Assembly (NCBI GenBank): GCA_029255605.1
Contig: JANLJF010000086.1
Location: 1-33,849, forward strand
Source: Azovibrio restrictus
Lineage (GTDB): Bacteria > Bacteroidota > Bacteroidia > Chitinophagales > Chitinophagaceae
Direction of reading: 5' to 3'
DNA: 33,849 bases
Every line of letters begins with the position of its first letter. Within the stretch, counting starts at the first letter, position 1. A program made the position numbers and the translations under genes. Below the pieces are notes generated by a model. The model was not told the DNA's origin, ran no database searches, and saw nothing but the letters and a program-made list of their open reading frames with translations. Positions 8,576-16,336 of the stretch are shown here, in pieces.

Positions 8576-9895
8576 CTATAGGCTTACCTGGTATTGCAAC
8601 CAGACAGAGCTGGCCTGTGCTGTATTATTAATATCGCCATTGGGCTGGCGTCTGAATATGGGACGCATTTCGTAGTTCAGCGATATTTTGGCCTGGTGCT
8701 TATTGATAAGCCAGTTGACACCGGCATTATAAATACTGAAAGGATTGTTTAGTTTTTCATAATCGGACCAGCGATACGAAACATATGGCATTAAAGTGCC
8801 GAGGTCGCCCAACATGCGTTCGGGCATACGAATGCCCAGCTGGGCATATATGCTATTGCCCGTGCCAAACATTGGGTAAGCATTGCCCGCACCGTTGAAA
8901 ACAGTAGCATCTGTATTGCCGTTTGCGGGGTTCATGATACCATTGTTGCGGATGTAGTTTTTGCCATAGTCGGTACCGTAATAACCTACATAAGCTGATA
9001 TAGCATATTTATTCTTCATCACCGGCATATCTGCATATACAGCCGCCGACCATAATAGCATATCATCATATACGGTGTCCACGCCATTCAATCGCCACGT
9101 GGCATCGTTTTGGTACATGATGCCTGCTTCCAGGTTCAATACTTTCTTTTCACCCAGGTAGGTACCTGCCATATAAGGAGTAGTATGCGGTTCTTTATCT
9201 AAAAAATTGTATGCAACAAAACCTTGATATTGTTTGTAATGGCCATAACCCGAAAAGGTTGCATCAGTGCTTATGGCAGGTGGTGTTTGCCCGTTCGTTT
9301 GTATGGGGAATGGGTCTGAAACGGCCACACGATAATCGATTTTGCCTACCTGCCCGCGCGCATACAGGCTCAGCTTACGGGCAAACTCATCTGTCTGGTC
9401 TACCGTTGCCTGCAAGAAGACAGGGACATCTGTAGTCATGATGGTACTGATACTTGGCTGCGAGAACCTACTAAGGCCATTGACAATAGTAAGCCCGCCA
9501 CCCAGTTTCAGTGCATTGGAATGCTTGAAAACACTAAACTCACCCAATGCATCGTGAAAGAAAGCTTGTAGTTTCCGGTTACCGGCATTTTGCGAAAGGA
9601 AGTTAAAATTGTTCATACCAAACTGTGTATAGAAAAATACACGGTCTGTTATTTGCCCGTACAGCTGCATGCGGGTACGCCTCAGTCCTATATCAAAAGT
9701 ATTATCTTCCGGCCTGCCCAATACGGTAGTACCGGGATTGCTTTGGTTCCAGCGTGCCCATAACTGATTGAGGAAAGTTGCTTTTACATAGCGCTTACCA
9801 TCAGTGCTCAGGTTATACTTTAGTTCATTGGTATTTTGTGTAAATGCTATACTGCTATATAATAAGGTTGCGGAAAGAAATACAATCTTCTTCAT
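8576..9895 (-). CDS. Outer-membrane porin, phosphate-selective porin O/P-like
   Basis: A 439-residue protein from ATG 9895 (MKKIVFLSATLLYSSIAFTQ, a signal peptide). An in-frame ATG at 9919 would run into mnmE and put eight extra residues before the basic MKK, so I rejected it. The mature chain is a run of amphipathic beta-strands with polar turns, typical of a 16-strand barrel: RRTRMQLYGQITDRVFFYTQF, LSLYARGQVGKIDYRVAVSD, and a last strand ending VWLQYQVSL. The early IGLRRTRMQLYGQITDRV pattern is typical of the porin O/P family. Its solute is not predictable; the family name phosphate-selective should not be read as proof. It starts 8 bases after the mnmE stop, so it is probably co-transcribed with mnmE, an unexpected pairing. 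A terminator follows. Confidence 0.82.
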   Translation of the reverse strand: MKKIVFLSATLLYSSIAFTQNTNELKYNLSTDGKRYVKATFLNQLWARWNQSNPGTTVLGRPEDNTFDIGLRRTRMQLYGQITDRVFFYTQFGMNNFNFLSQNAGNRKLQAFFHDALGEFSVFKHSNALKLGGGLTIVNGLSRFSQPSISTIMTTDVPVFLQATVDQTDEFARKLSLYARGQVGKIDYRVAVSDPFPIQTNGQTPPAISTDATFSGYGHYKQYQGFVAYNFLDKEPHTTPYMAGTYLGEKKVLNLEAGIMYQNDATWRLNGVDTVYDDMLLWSAAVYADMPVMKNKYAISAYVGYYGTDYGKNYIRNNGIMNPANGNTDATVFNGAGNAYPMFGTGNSIYAQLGIRMPERMLGDLGTLMPYVSYRWSDYEKLNNPFSIYNAGVNWLINKHQAKISLNYEMRPIFRRQPNGDINNTAQASSVWLQYQVSL

Positions 9896-9903
9896 TCTAA
9901 TAA

Positions 9904-11256
9904 TTATTTCCCGATACAAAATTTACTAAATATATAATCAAGCTTATCTTCTGTTGTCACTTCACCGGTTATTTCACCCAGGTAAAACAAGCATCTGCGT
10001 ATATCCAACGCTACCAGATCGCTGGCTATGTGATTGTCCAAACCGACTTTTATATCTGCTAATGACTTTAGCACTTCCTGCAACGATGCATAGTGACGTG
10101 CATTGGTAATAATAGTCTCTTCTGTGTTTATCTCGCCTGCTACTACTTTTGTGAATAGTGCATTTTTCAACTGCTGCACATTGTCTTTGTTTTTGGCAGA
10201 TATGTAAATCAAGCCGTCATAGGTCTTCTGCGTGTAGGTATCTATCTTATTACCCACCAGCAGGTATTTAATACCTTCTTTTTCAAAAACAGCAACTTGT
10301 TCTTTCACTTCTTCAGCGGTAGTAGTATTCACATCATATAAGTACACTACCACATCGGCACGCTTCATGGTATCCATACTGCGCTGTACGCCTATGCTTT
10401 CTATCACATCGCTGGTATGTTCGCGTATACCGGCCGTATCTATCAGGCGGAAGAGTACACCATTTATATTCAGTGTTTCTTCTATCGCATCGCGCGTAGT
10501 GCCGGCGATATCACTTACTATAGCACGCTCTTCATTCAGCAGGGCATTCAGCAATGTACTCTTACCTGCATTTGGCTTGCCTATTATGGCCACACTTACG
10601 CCATTGCGTATCACATTGCCCAGCTTAAAAGAATCTGAAAGGCGCTGCGCAATATGTTGCATTTCATCTATCCGTTTATAAAACTGCGTACGGTCTGCAA
10701 ATTCTACATCTTCTTGGCTAAAGTCCAATTCCAGCTCTATCAGCGCGCTAAACTGTATCAACTGTTCGCGCATTTCTTTCAGCTCTTCGCTAAAGCCACC
10801 ACGCAGGTTGTGCATAGCTGCCTGCTGTGCCGCGCCCGATTGGGAGGCTATCAAATCTGCTACTGCTTCTGCTTGTGCCAGGTCCAGCTTACCATTCAGG
10901 AAAGCACGCTGGGTAAACTCACCCGCCTTTGCCATATGCGCTCCATTGGCTATGCACAGGTTGATGATCTGCTCCAGTATGTATTGAGACCCGTGTCCGC
11001 TTATTTCGACTACATCTTCACCCGTATAACTTTTAGGGGCTTTATACAGGCTCACCACTACCTCGTCCAGTTCTGTATCGCCATTCATTATCCTGCCAAA
11101 GTGCAAGGTATGGCTTGGTTGGTTGGCCAGTTTTTTGCCTTTAAATATTTTATCTGTAATAGCTATCGCTTTTTCGCCACTCAGCCTTATCACACCTATC
11201 GCACCTATACCCGGCGGGGTGGCCAAAGCTACTATTGTTTCATTAATGTTATACAT
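9904..11256 (-). CDS. mnmE: tRNA uridine-5-carboxymethylaminomethyl(34) synthesis GTPase MnmE
   Basis: MnmE, with MnmG, installs the (carboxymethyl)aminomethyl group on the wobble uridine of certain tRNAs, using GTP hydrolysis and a tetrahydrofolate one-carbon unit. The 450-residue protein has the full family layout. The N-terminal folate-binding domain begins MYNINETIVALATPPGIGAIG. The helical domain contains the G domain with G1 GKPNAGKS (226-233), G2 TTRD (253-256), G3 DTAG (273-276) and G4 NKID (336-339). The C-terminal signature is FCIGK (446-450), whose Cys is needed for catalysis. All key residues are present. It is divergent from dtd, another tRNA-related gene, and 8 bases upstream of a porin gene in the same direction. 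Confidence 0.97.
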   Translation of the reverse strand: MYNINETIVALATPPGIGAIGVIRLSGEKAIAITDKIFKGKKLANQPSHTLHFGRIMNGDTELDEVVVSLYKAPKSYTGEDVVEISGHGSQYILEQIINLCIANGAHMAKAGEFTQRAFLNGKLDLAQAEAVADLIASQSGAAQQAAMHNLRGGFSEELKEMREQLIQFSALIELELDFSQEDVEFADRTQFYKRIDEMQHIAQRLSDSFKLGNVIRNGVSVAIIGKPNAGKSTLLNALLNEERAIVSDIAGTTRDAIEETLNINGVLFRLIDTAGIREHTSDVIESIGVQRSMDTMKRADVVVYLYDVNTTTAEEVKEQVAVFEKEGIKYLLVGNKIDTYTQKTYDGLIYISAKNKDNVQQLKNALFTKVVAGEINTEETIITNARHYASLQEVLKSLADIKVGLDNHIASDLVALDIRRCLFYLGEITGEVTTEDKLDYIFSKFCIGK

Positions 11257-11282
11257 GTTCTGCTCCTTTTAGAAAGGAAGTG

Positions 11283-11290
11283 CAAAGTTA
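11283..11290 (-). promoter_or_regulatory. Possible -7 element for mnmE
   Basis: The minus strand has TAACTTTG, the same octamer as at the nuoA and TPR promoters, 26 bases before the mnmE ATG. The -33 position lacks a clear TTTG. It lies in the 82-base divergent region shared with dtd. Confidence 0.42.
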
Positions 11291-11338
11291 GCTTATTGCA
11301 GTAAACTCCTTAGTTTAGCATCAAACAGCTGAAACACT

Positions 11339-11791
11339 ATGCGTGCAGTCATTCAAAGGGTATCTACCGCGAGCGTTACTATACACGGAGAAATGAAGTC
11401 GGCCATAGGGCAGGGCTTCATGGTGCTGCTGGGTATAGAGACTGCAGATACGCAGGAAGATGCTGAATGGCTTTGTAATAAAATAGCACAGTTGCGTGTA
11501 TTTAGCGATGAGGCGGGGTTGATGAACAAAAGCATAGCTGATATAGATGGCGAGGTGCTGGTGGTGAGCCAGTTTACGCTGCATGCTTCTTATAAGAAAG
11601 GTAACCGCCCATCTTTTATTAAAGCTGCACGGCCGGAACTGGCTATTCCTTTATACGAGCATTTTATTAGTTATATGCAGCAACTAACGGGCAAGCCTGT
11701 AGCCACAGGCACATTTGGTGCGGATATGAAGGTAGCATTGGTAAATGACGGCCCTGTAACGATAGTTATGGACACAAAAAATAAAGAATAG
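11339..11791 (+). CDS. dtd: D-aminoacyl-tRNA deacylase
   Basis: Dtd hydrolyses D-amino acids (and glycine mischarged on tRNA-Ala) from tRNA, a proofreading step after aminoacylation in the cytosol. The 150-residue length is standard. Diagnostic motifs are present: MRAVIQRVSTASVTI at the start, SQFTLHA at 77-83, GNRPSF at 88-93 and NDGPVT at 136-141, which includes the Gly-cisPro pair that enforces chiral selectivity. It is the first gene of the plus-strand run dtd-tadA-Rieske-ldcA, with 18 bases to tadA. I found no TAnnTTTG element upstream on this strand. Confidence 0.97.
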   Translation: MRAVIQRVSTASVTIHGEMKSAIGQGFMVLLGIETADTQEDAEWLCNKIAQLRVFSDEAGLMNKSIADIDGEVLVVSQFTLHASYKKGNRPSFIKAARPELAIPLYEHFISYMQQLTGKPVATGTFGADMKVALVNDGPVTIVMDTKNKE

Positions 11792-11809
11792 CTGGCCTAT
11801 CTTTGATGC

Positions 11810-12253
11810 ATGATGTTTGACGATGCATATTTTATGCGCGAAGCCCTGCGGCAGGCACAGCTGGCATATGATGCCGGCGAGATACCTGTAGGTGCGGTAG
11901 TGGTATGGGATACCAAAATTATTTCCCGTGGGCACAACCAGGTAGAACAGCTGAATGACAGTACTGCCCATGCAGAGATGATAGCGCTTACCGCTGCATT
12001 CAATCAATTAGGTAGTAAATATCTTACCGAAGCTACGCTATATGTAACGCTGGAACCCTGCCTTATGTGCTGCGGTGCCATGTATTGGTCTAAACTGAAA
12101 CGCATAGTATATGGCGCTACCGATGTAAAGAATGGCTATAAAAAGACCACGGGTGAAAACTGGCCCTTCCATCCTAAAACAGAATTAGTACATGGCATTA
12201 TGGCCGATGAATGTGCCCAACTCATGAAAGATTTTTTCGCAGCACGCAGGTAA
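11810..12253 (+). CDS. tadA: tRNA adenosine(34) deaminase TadA
   Basis: TadA converts adenosine to inosine at the wobble position of tRNA-Arg(ACG), letting one tRNA read three codons. The 147-residue protein has the cytidine/deoxycytidylate deaminase fold with zinc ligands His54 and the catalytic Glu56 in HAE (54-56), and PCLMC (83-87) supplying Cys84 and Cys87. The GEIPVGAV stretch (23-30) and LEPCLMCCGAM are family hallmarks. ATG 11810 is followed directly by a second ATG at 11813; either could be used. Two bases separate its stop from the Rieske gene start, so the genes are likely translationally coupled. Confidence 0.95.
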   Translation: MMFDDAYFMREALRQAQLAYDAGEIPVGAVVVWDTKIISRGHNQVEQLNDSTAHAEMIALTAAFNQLGSKYLTEATLYVTLEPCLMCCGAMYWSKLKRIVYGATDVKNGYKKTTGENWPFHPKTELVHGIMADECAQLMKDFFAARR

Positions 12254-12255
12254 CT

Positions 12256-12585
12256 ATGTTATACGATTGGCACAAGGCAGATGATCCAATGTTCAGTACA
12301 TTGCAGGATAATACCCTGCAGGAAATAACGCTTGCAGGTAAACGCATTGGCTTATTAAAACGCGGTACCGAACTCTTTGCTTTTGCAGCTACCTGCCCGC
12401 ATGCCAGTGCACCGTTGTGTGAAGGCTGGATGGATGCACAAGGTCGCATTGTGTGCCCGATGCACAAATACCGCTTCGACCCTGCGAATGGACGCAATAC
12501 CAGTGGCGAAGGTTATAAACTGAAAACTTATCCTGTAGAGATACGGGAAGATTATATTTACATAGGCATTTCAGCAGCTATATGA
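12256..12585 (+). CDS. Small Rieske [2Fe-2S] protein
   Basis: A 109-residue soluble protein that is essentially one Rieske domain. The cluster-binding boxes are C47-P-H49 and C67-P-M-H70, two Cys and two His as required, with Phe74-Asp75 after the second box (HKYRFDPANG). There is no transmembrane anchor and no oxygenase catalytic domain. Proteins like this are similar to the ferredoxin components of ring-hydroxylating dioxygenases and to NirD-type Rieske proteins. No partner reductase or oxygenase lies nearby, so its electron partner is unknown. ATG 12256 was chosen because upstream codons overlap tadA in another frame and do not look like a Rieske N-terminus. The stop overlaps the ldcA start by four bases (ATGA). 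Confidence 0.88.
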   Translation: MLYDWHKADDPMFSTLQDNTLQEITLAGKRIGLLKRGTELFAFAATCPHASAPLCEGWMDAQGRIVCPMHKYRFDPANGRNTSGEGYKLKTYPVEIREDYIYIGISAAI

Positions 12586-13490
12586 TACATCCTCCATACC
12601 TTCAAAAAGGTTCTGTAATAGGTATTACCTGCCCGGCAGGTTTTGTTTCGCACGATAGGGTTAGCTATGCGGTGGAAACACTGCGCAATATGGGTTATGA
12701 GGTAGTGATAGGCGATACTGTGGGTAGCGAGCATTATTACTTTTCAGGCAATGATGAGGCCCGCCGTAAGGATTTACAATGTATGCTGGACGATAGCAGC
12801 ATTCATGCTATACTGATGGGCCGCGGTGGTTATGGCATGAGCCGTATCATAGATGAGCTGGATTTTACAAAATTTCAGCAAAACCCTAAGTGGATATGCG
12901 GTTTTAGTGATATTACCGTACTGCACAGCCATATCCTGAACAACTTTGGTATTGCAACGATGCACAGCCCTATGTGCGGTGCCTTCAAACCGGATACCAT
13001 AACACAATCGCATATGCTCAACTTCTTTGATGCTATTTCGGGTAAACCATTAAGCTATGAAACCATACCTTCAGAATATAACCGTACCGGCGAAGCTACT
13101 GCGGTATTAACTGGTGGTAACCTTGCCATACTCGCGCATCTTACCGGTTCAGCATCCGAAGTAGATACAGATGGTAAGATCCTTTTCATAGAAGATATAG
13201 GCGAATACCTCTATAATACCGACCGCCTGCTACTGAACCTGAAACGAGCCGGCAAGCTGGATAAACTGGCAGCATTAATAGTTGGAGGCTTTACCGATGT
13301 GCAGGATACAGAACGTCCTTTCGGGCAAAGAGTAAATGAAATAATATGGGATAAGGTGAAGGAGTATGACTACCCTGTCTGTTTCAACTTCCCGGTAGGC
13401 CACCAGGAAATAAATTATACACTAACATTGGGTGGCACGCACCATTTAAAAGTGACGAAACAAGGTGGCGAACTAGAACTTATAAAGTAG
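12582..13490 (+). CDS. ldcA: Muramoyltetrapeptide (LD-)carboxypeptidase, peptidase family S66
   Basis: Cytosolic LdcA removes the terminal D-Ala from recycled murein tetrapeptides so that they can re-enter peptidoglycan synthesis. The 302-residue length matches the family. The Ser-Glu-His triad is visible: Ser109 in GFSDIT, Glu204 in FIEDIGEYLYNTDR and His274 in PVGHQ. The N-terminal GRGGYG (80-85) is also a family motif. No signal peptide is seen, consistent with recycling in the cytosol. It is the last gene of the dtd-tadA-Rieske-ldcA run, joined to the Rieske gene by an ATGA overlap. Its final codons overlap the convergent rhodanese gene by 11 bases, and no terminator lies between them. 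Confidence 0.93.
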   Translation: MIHPPYLQKGSVIGITCPAGFVSHDRVSYAVETLRNMGYEVVIGDTVGSEHYYFSGNDEARRKDLQCMLDDSSIHAILMGRGGYGMSRIIDELDFTKFQQNPKWICGFSDITVLHSHILNNFGIATMHSPMCGAFKPDTITQSHMLNFFDAISGKPLSYETIPSEYNRTGEATAVLTGGNLAILAHLTGSASEVDTDGKILFIEDIGEYLYNTDRLLLNLKRAGKLDKLAALIVGGFTDVQDTERPFGQRVNEIIWDKVKEYDYPVCFNFPVGHQEINYTLTLGGTHHLKVTKQGGELELIK

Positions 13491-13791
13491 CGGCTGCTGT
13501 TTTCTTCCATTCGCTCATGCCGCCGCTCAGGTTATACAGGTTATTAAAACCTATACCTTCCAGCCTCTGTATGATAATAGAACTGCGGATGCCCTTTTCA
13601 CAATAGATTACCGTAGCAATATCTACAGGTATTTCATTCCGGCGATGCATCACATCGCCCAGCGGTATGTGAAGGCCGCCGATATTAAACAACTCTCTTT
13701 CCCATGTTTCACGCACGTCTATCAAAACGAAAGGTTTCTTCTCTGCCAACCATTCTTTTAGCTCTCGTGGTGCGATTTTTTTCATATTCAC
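13480..13791 (-). CDS. Single-domain rhodanese-like sulfurtransferase
   Basis: A 103-residue cytosolic protein made of one rhodanese domain: IDVRETWERELFNIGGLHIPLGD (about 24-46), then the active-site loop with Cys64 in CEKGIRS (64-70), and a C-terminal NLSGGMSEWKK. The Cys can carry a persulfide, so sulfur transfer or redox work is plausible, but the acceptor is unknown. This form resembles GlpE/PspE-type proteins. Start could be residue 1 or Met3 (MNMKK). The 3' end overlaps ldcA on the other strand by 11 bases; it is divergent from the YceI gene. Confidence 0.88.
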   Translation of the reverse strand: MNMKKIAPRELKEWLAEKKPFVLIDVRETWERELFNIGGLHIPLGDVMHRRNEIPVDIATVIYCEKGIRSSIIIQRLEGIGFNNLYNLSGGMSEWKKTAAATL

Positions 13792-13838
13792 CCTGCAATT
13801 TACTCAGTTTAAGAAGTTTAACCTAAATATTGACTCGT

Positions 13839-14504
13839 ATGAAACACATTCTGAAAAGTATTATTGTCCTTTCATTGGTGTCAACTGCGGCCTGCAATGA
13901 TGCACCTAAGGCTGATGAAGCACAAACAGCAGAAGCGCAACAGGTGCAGGAAGCACCTGTGGGAACCAACTTTGCAGTAGATAATCAGAAAAGTACTTTA
14001 TTGTGGATAGGCACCAAACCGGTGGGGAAACATGATGGTATCTTCCCCATTTCTACCGGCACACTTAGTGTTGCAGATAATAACATAACAGGCGGCCGTT
14101 TTGATATTGATATGGCTAACCTGAAAGTACTGGACGGTGGTAAAGGCAATGAAAAGCTGCAAGGCCACCTGAAAAGCGGCGACTTTTTTGATGTGACAAA
14201 ATATCCGAATGCGAAGTTTGAAATAACAAGTGTTGCTGCGGGTGTTGCTACTGACCCTAAGGACCTGGTAATGAAAGATGCTACCCATACGGTTACGGGT
14301 AACCTGACCTTGAAGGATAGCACCAAGAGTGTAACTTTCCCAGCGAAAGTAAGAATGAATGGCAACAGCCTCATTGCAGACGCCGACTTCAACATCGACC
14401 GCACGCAGTGGGGGGTTGTGTATGGTAATGATAAATCGCTTGGCGATAAATTCATCCGCCCGGAAGTAAATATCAAACTTCACATAGAGGCGAATAAACA
14501 GTAA
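13839..14504 (+). CDS. YceI-family lipoprotein (lipocalin-like isoprenoid-binding fold)
   Basis: A 221-residue protein from ATG 13839 (a TTG three codons earlier is open but less likely). The N-terminus is a lipoprotein signal peptide, with acylated Cys19 in VSTAAC, then a Glu/Ala/Gln-rich linker to about residue 45. The rest is a YceI domain (PF04264): FAVDNQKSTLLWIGTKPVGKHDG, the GGRFDIDMANLKVLD segment, KSGDFFDVTKYPNAKFEITS, and a C-terminal NIDRTQWGVVYGNDKSLGDK. YceI proteins form an extended lipocalin barrel that binds long polyprenyl chains such as those of quinones; here the molecule bound is not known. It would sit at the outer membrane or periplasm. Followed by a strong terminator shared with the convergent M28 peptidase gene. 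Confidence 0.9.
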   Translation: MKHILKSIIVLSLVSTAACNDAPKADEAQTAEAQQVQEAPVGTNFAVDNQKSTLLWIGTKPVGKHDGIFPISTGTLSVADNNITGGRFDIDMANLKVLDGGKGNEKLQGHLKSGDFFDVTKYPNAKFEITSVAAGVATDPKDLVMKDATHTVTGNLTLKDSTKSVTFPAKVRMNGNSLIADADFNIDRTQWGVVYGNDKSLGDKFIRPEVNIKLHIEANKQ

Positions 14505-14519
14505 AAACAAACTCTGTGT

Positions 14520-14561
14520 ATAAAAGAGAAAGGCTGGTTATAACCAGCCTTTCTCTTTTAT
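14520..14561. terminator. Bidirectional intrinsic terminator, perfect 42-bp palindrome
   Basis: Bases 14520-14561 are a perfect inverted repeat, 21 bases per arm with no spacer, core GGCTGGTTATAACCAGCC flanked by AAAAGAGAAA/TTTCTCTTTT. It separates the convergent YceI and M28 genes, and the M28 stop codon (14558-14560) lies within its right end. The T-rich arm serves each direction. Confidence 0.88.
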
Positions 14562-16198
14562 TTAAATTCTATCGGTAGTTTCATTTCCTTGCCATCCCGC
14601 TTGATGGTGACCTGGGTTTTATCACCGGCTGCAAATTTGCCTAAGGCTTCCATATAGCTTTGCATACCGTTTATTTTATAGTCGCCTAACTGTGTGATAA
14701 TGTCTCCTGCTTTTACTCCTGCTGCTATAGCCGGTTTCCCTTCGGTAACGCCATCTACTTTTACGCCTCCTTCCTGGTATGAATAGTCGGGCATGATACC
14801 CAGCGTTACTTTAAAGCGCACCTTGCCAACGGTAGACTGCTTAGTAGTTGTGAATGAGGGCCTCGGTAGTTTTTCCATTTTCTCTACCACATTATAGATG
14901 TAGTTCATTACCATAGCCTCACCCTTGTAGTTAATCTTATCAGCATCATCGCTTGGCTTGTGATAGTCGGTATGCAGACCTGTGAAGAAGAACAGTACCG
15001 GCACCCCGTGATGGTAAAAAGAAGTGTGATCGGAAGGGCCCACGCCTGCACTATCAAAGCTAATACGAAACCTGGGGTCTTTCTTATCTATAACTGTGCC
15101 CCATACAGGCGATGTGCCCACGCCACCTACCGTCAATGCATGCGTGCTGTCATTGAGCCTGCCCAGCATATCCATATTTATCATGTAGACAATCTTATTA
15201 CTGTCCAATGCCGCGTCTTTCACAATGGCTTTAGACCCTAAAAGGCCTAATTCTTCGCCCGAGAAATGCAGAAACAGATAGTTATACTTTTTCAGCTTTG
15301 CATCTTTTATCCAGCCAGCCAACTGCATGAGTGCAGCCGTGCCGCTGGCATTGTCATCGGCACCATTGTGTATCTGCCTGTCTTTTTTAGCATTCAGGCT
15401 ATTACCATCTTCTCCGTAACCCAAGTGATCCAGATGCGCACCCAGCACCACTGTATATTTGGCGCCGTTATCTATAAAAGCTGCTACATTGGTACCCGTC
15501 ATTTCTATTTTCTTCAGTGCTATATTCATTTCCAGTACCACATTGTTATCTGTACGGCGGATGTATGACTCATAACCTTTATTAGTGAGTATAGCTACCG
15601 GTATATCCAGGCTTTCGTATTCTGATTTTGGCAGAAATTCGGGCGGGAATTTGGCACCGTAGCTATCGTAAAACAATACCCCGATAGCGCCTTGTTTGGC
15701 CGCATCTTTAGCGCGTTCAAAAGTGAATTTTTCCCAATCGAAGTGTGCATCTGCGGCCTCATCTTTATCGGCAAACAAAGGTATCATCCATATGTTGCCT
15801 TGCTCATACACCCCCGGTATCACTTCACCTTTTACCTTCTTGTTTATAGCACTAAAAGGTGCAGGACAAGCTTCATCGCGAGTGTTAACTGTATTACCCG
15901 CTACACGTATCATCGTAGCAGGCAGTATCTCTTTGCCATTTACAAAAGCAAATGAATGGCGATAGTCTTTCTCATAGGCTTTAATACCCAGCTTCTGATA
16001 CCTGGCTATGATAAAGTCAACCGCTTTTTGCTCACCTGCGCTACCGGTGCGCCTGCCTTCCAGTTCATCCGATGCCAGGTAGCCTATGTCTTCTTTCAGT
16101 TGCTTTACTGTTTTCTTGTCACTTTTATCTTTAGCCAGCGGTTGTACTGCCATCATAATCATAAAAAGAAAAACGGCAATAGCCTTGGGGGTATTCAT
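14558..16198 (-). CDS. Secreted M28-family metallopeptidase with PA insert and C-terminal PDZ domain
   Basis: A 546-residue exported zinc peptidase. The signal peptide is MNTPKAIAVFLFMIMMAVQPLA. The peptidase fold begins near residue 35 (DIGYLASDELEGRRTGS), with a PA-type insert around 85-240. The dizinc site is complete: His255 in AHLDH, bridging Asp281 in GADDNASG, catalytic Glu315 and ligand Glu316 in GEELG, Asp343 in NMDMLGR and His409 in LHTDYH. A PDZ domain fills about 470-546 (GVTEGKPAIAAGVKAGDIITQLGD), probably for substrate or partner binding. M28 members are mostly aminopeptidases; whether this one is an amino- or carboxypeptidase cannot be told. It is transcribed alone, with terminators on both sides. 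Confidence 0.92.
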   Translation of the reverse strand: MNTPKAIAVFLFMIMMAVQPLAKDKSDKKTVKQLKEDIGYLASDELEGRRTGSAGEQKAVDFIIARYQKLGIKAYEKDYRHSFAFVNGKEILPATMIRVAGNTVNTRDEACPAPFSAINKKVKGEVIPGVYEQGNIWMIPLFADKDEAADAHFDWEKFTFERAKDAAKQGAIGVLFYDSYGAKFPPEFLPKSEYESLDIPVAILTNKGYESYIRRTDNNVVLEMNIALKKIEMTGTNVAAFIDNGAKYTVVLGAHLDHLGYGEDGNSLNAKKDRQIHNGADDNASGTAALMQLAGWIKDAKLKKYNYLFLHFSGEELGLLGSKAIVKDAALDSNKIVYMINMDMLGRLNDSTHALTVGGVGTSPVWGTVIDKKDPRFRISFDSAGVGPSDHTSFYHHGVPVLFFFTGLHTDYHKPSDDADKINYKGEAMVMNYIYNVVEKMEKLPRPSFTTTKQSTVGKVRFKVTLGIMPDYSYQEGGVKVDGVTEGKPAIAAGVKAGDIITQLGDYKINGMQSYMEALGKFAAGDKTQVTIKRDGKEMKLPIEFK

Positions 16199-16214
16199 GC
16201 GCTCAATTTTTGCG

Positions 16215-16222
16215 CAAAATTA
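16215..16222 (-). promoter_or_regulatory. Possible -7 element for the M28 peptidase gene
   Basis: The minus strand reads TAATTTTG, a TAnnTTTG match, 16 bases before the ATG. A TTG lies 16 bases further upstream, shorter than the usual 19-20 spacing, so the promoter is tentative. Confidence 0.3.
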
Positions 16223-16279
16223 GCTCATTTGCTATTGGCAAGCCTTTTATTTTCGGGAATTTGAGCATTTATGCACAAT

Positions 16280-16309
16280 AAAAAATCCCGTACTTGGGTA
16301 GTACGGGGT
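16280..16309 (-). terminator. Intrinsic terminator of scpB
   Basis: On the minus strand a 10-base stem (16300-16309 with 16285-16294, one G-U pair, core CCCGTACT) is followed by six T (16280-16285). It lies about 30 bases after the scpB stop; the bases between are a TTAA-rich run (about 16317-16333). Confidence 0.8.
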
Positions 16310-16336
16310 CAGTTATAATTAATTAATTAATCAATT

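Noticed and set aside
10654-11304. Plus-strand open frame of 216 codons antisense to mnmE
   Set aside because: Shadow of the conserved mnmE frame; product has no recognisable domain.
13985-14510. Two minus-strand frames of 163-170 codons antisense to the YceI gene
   Set aside because: Both overlap the clear YceI-family gene and lack domains.
16317-16333. TTAA-rich run just after the scpB stop
   Set aside because: Simple AT-rich sequence next to a terminator; too short to call an origin or a transposon target with confidence.
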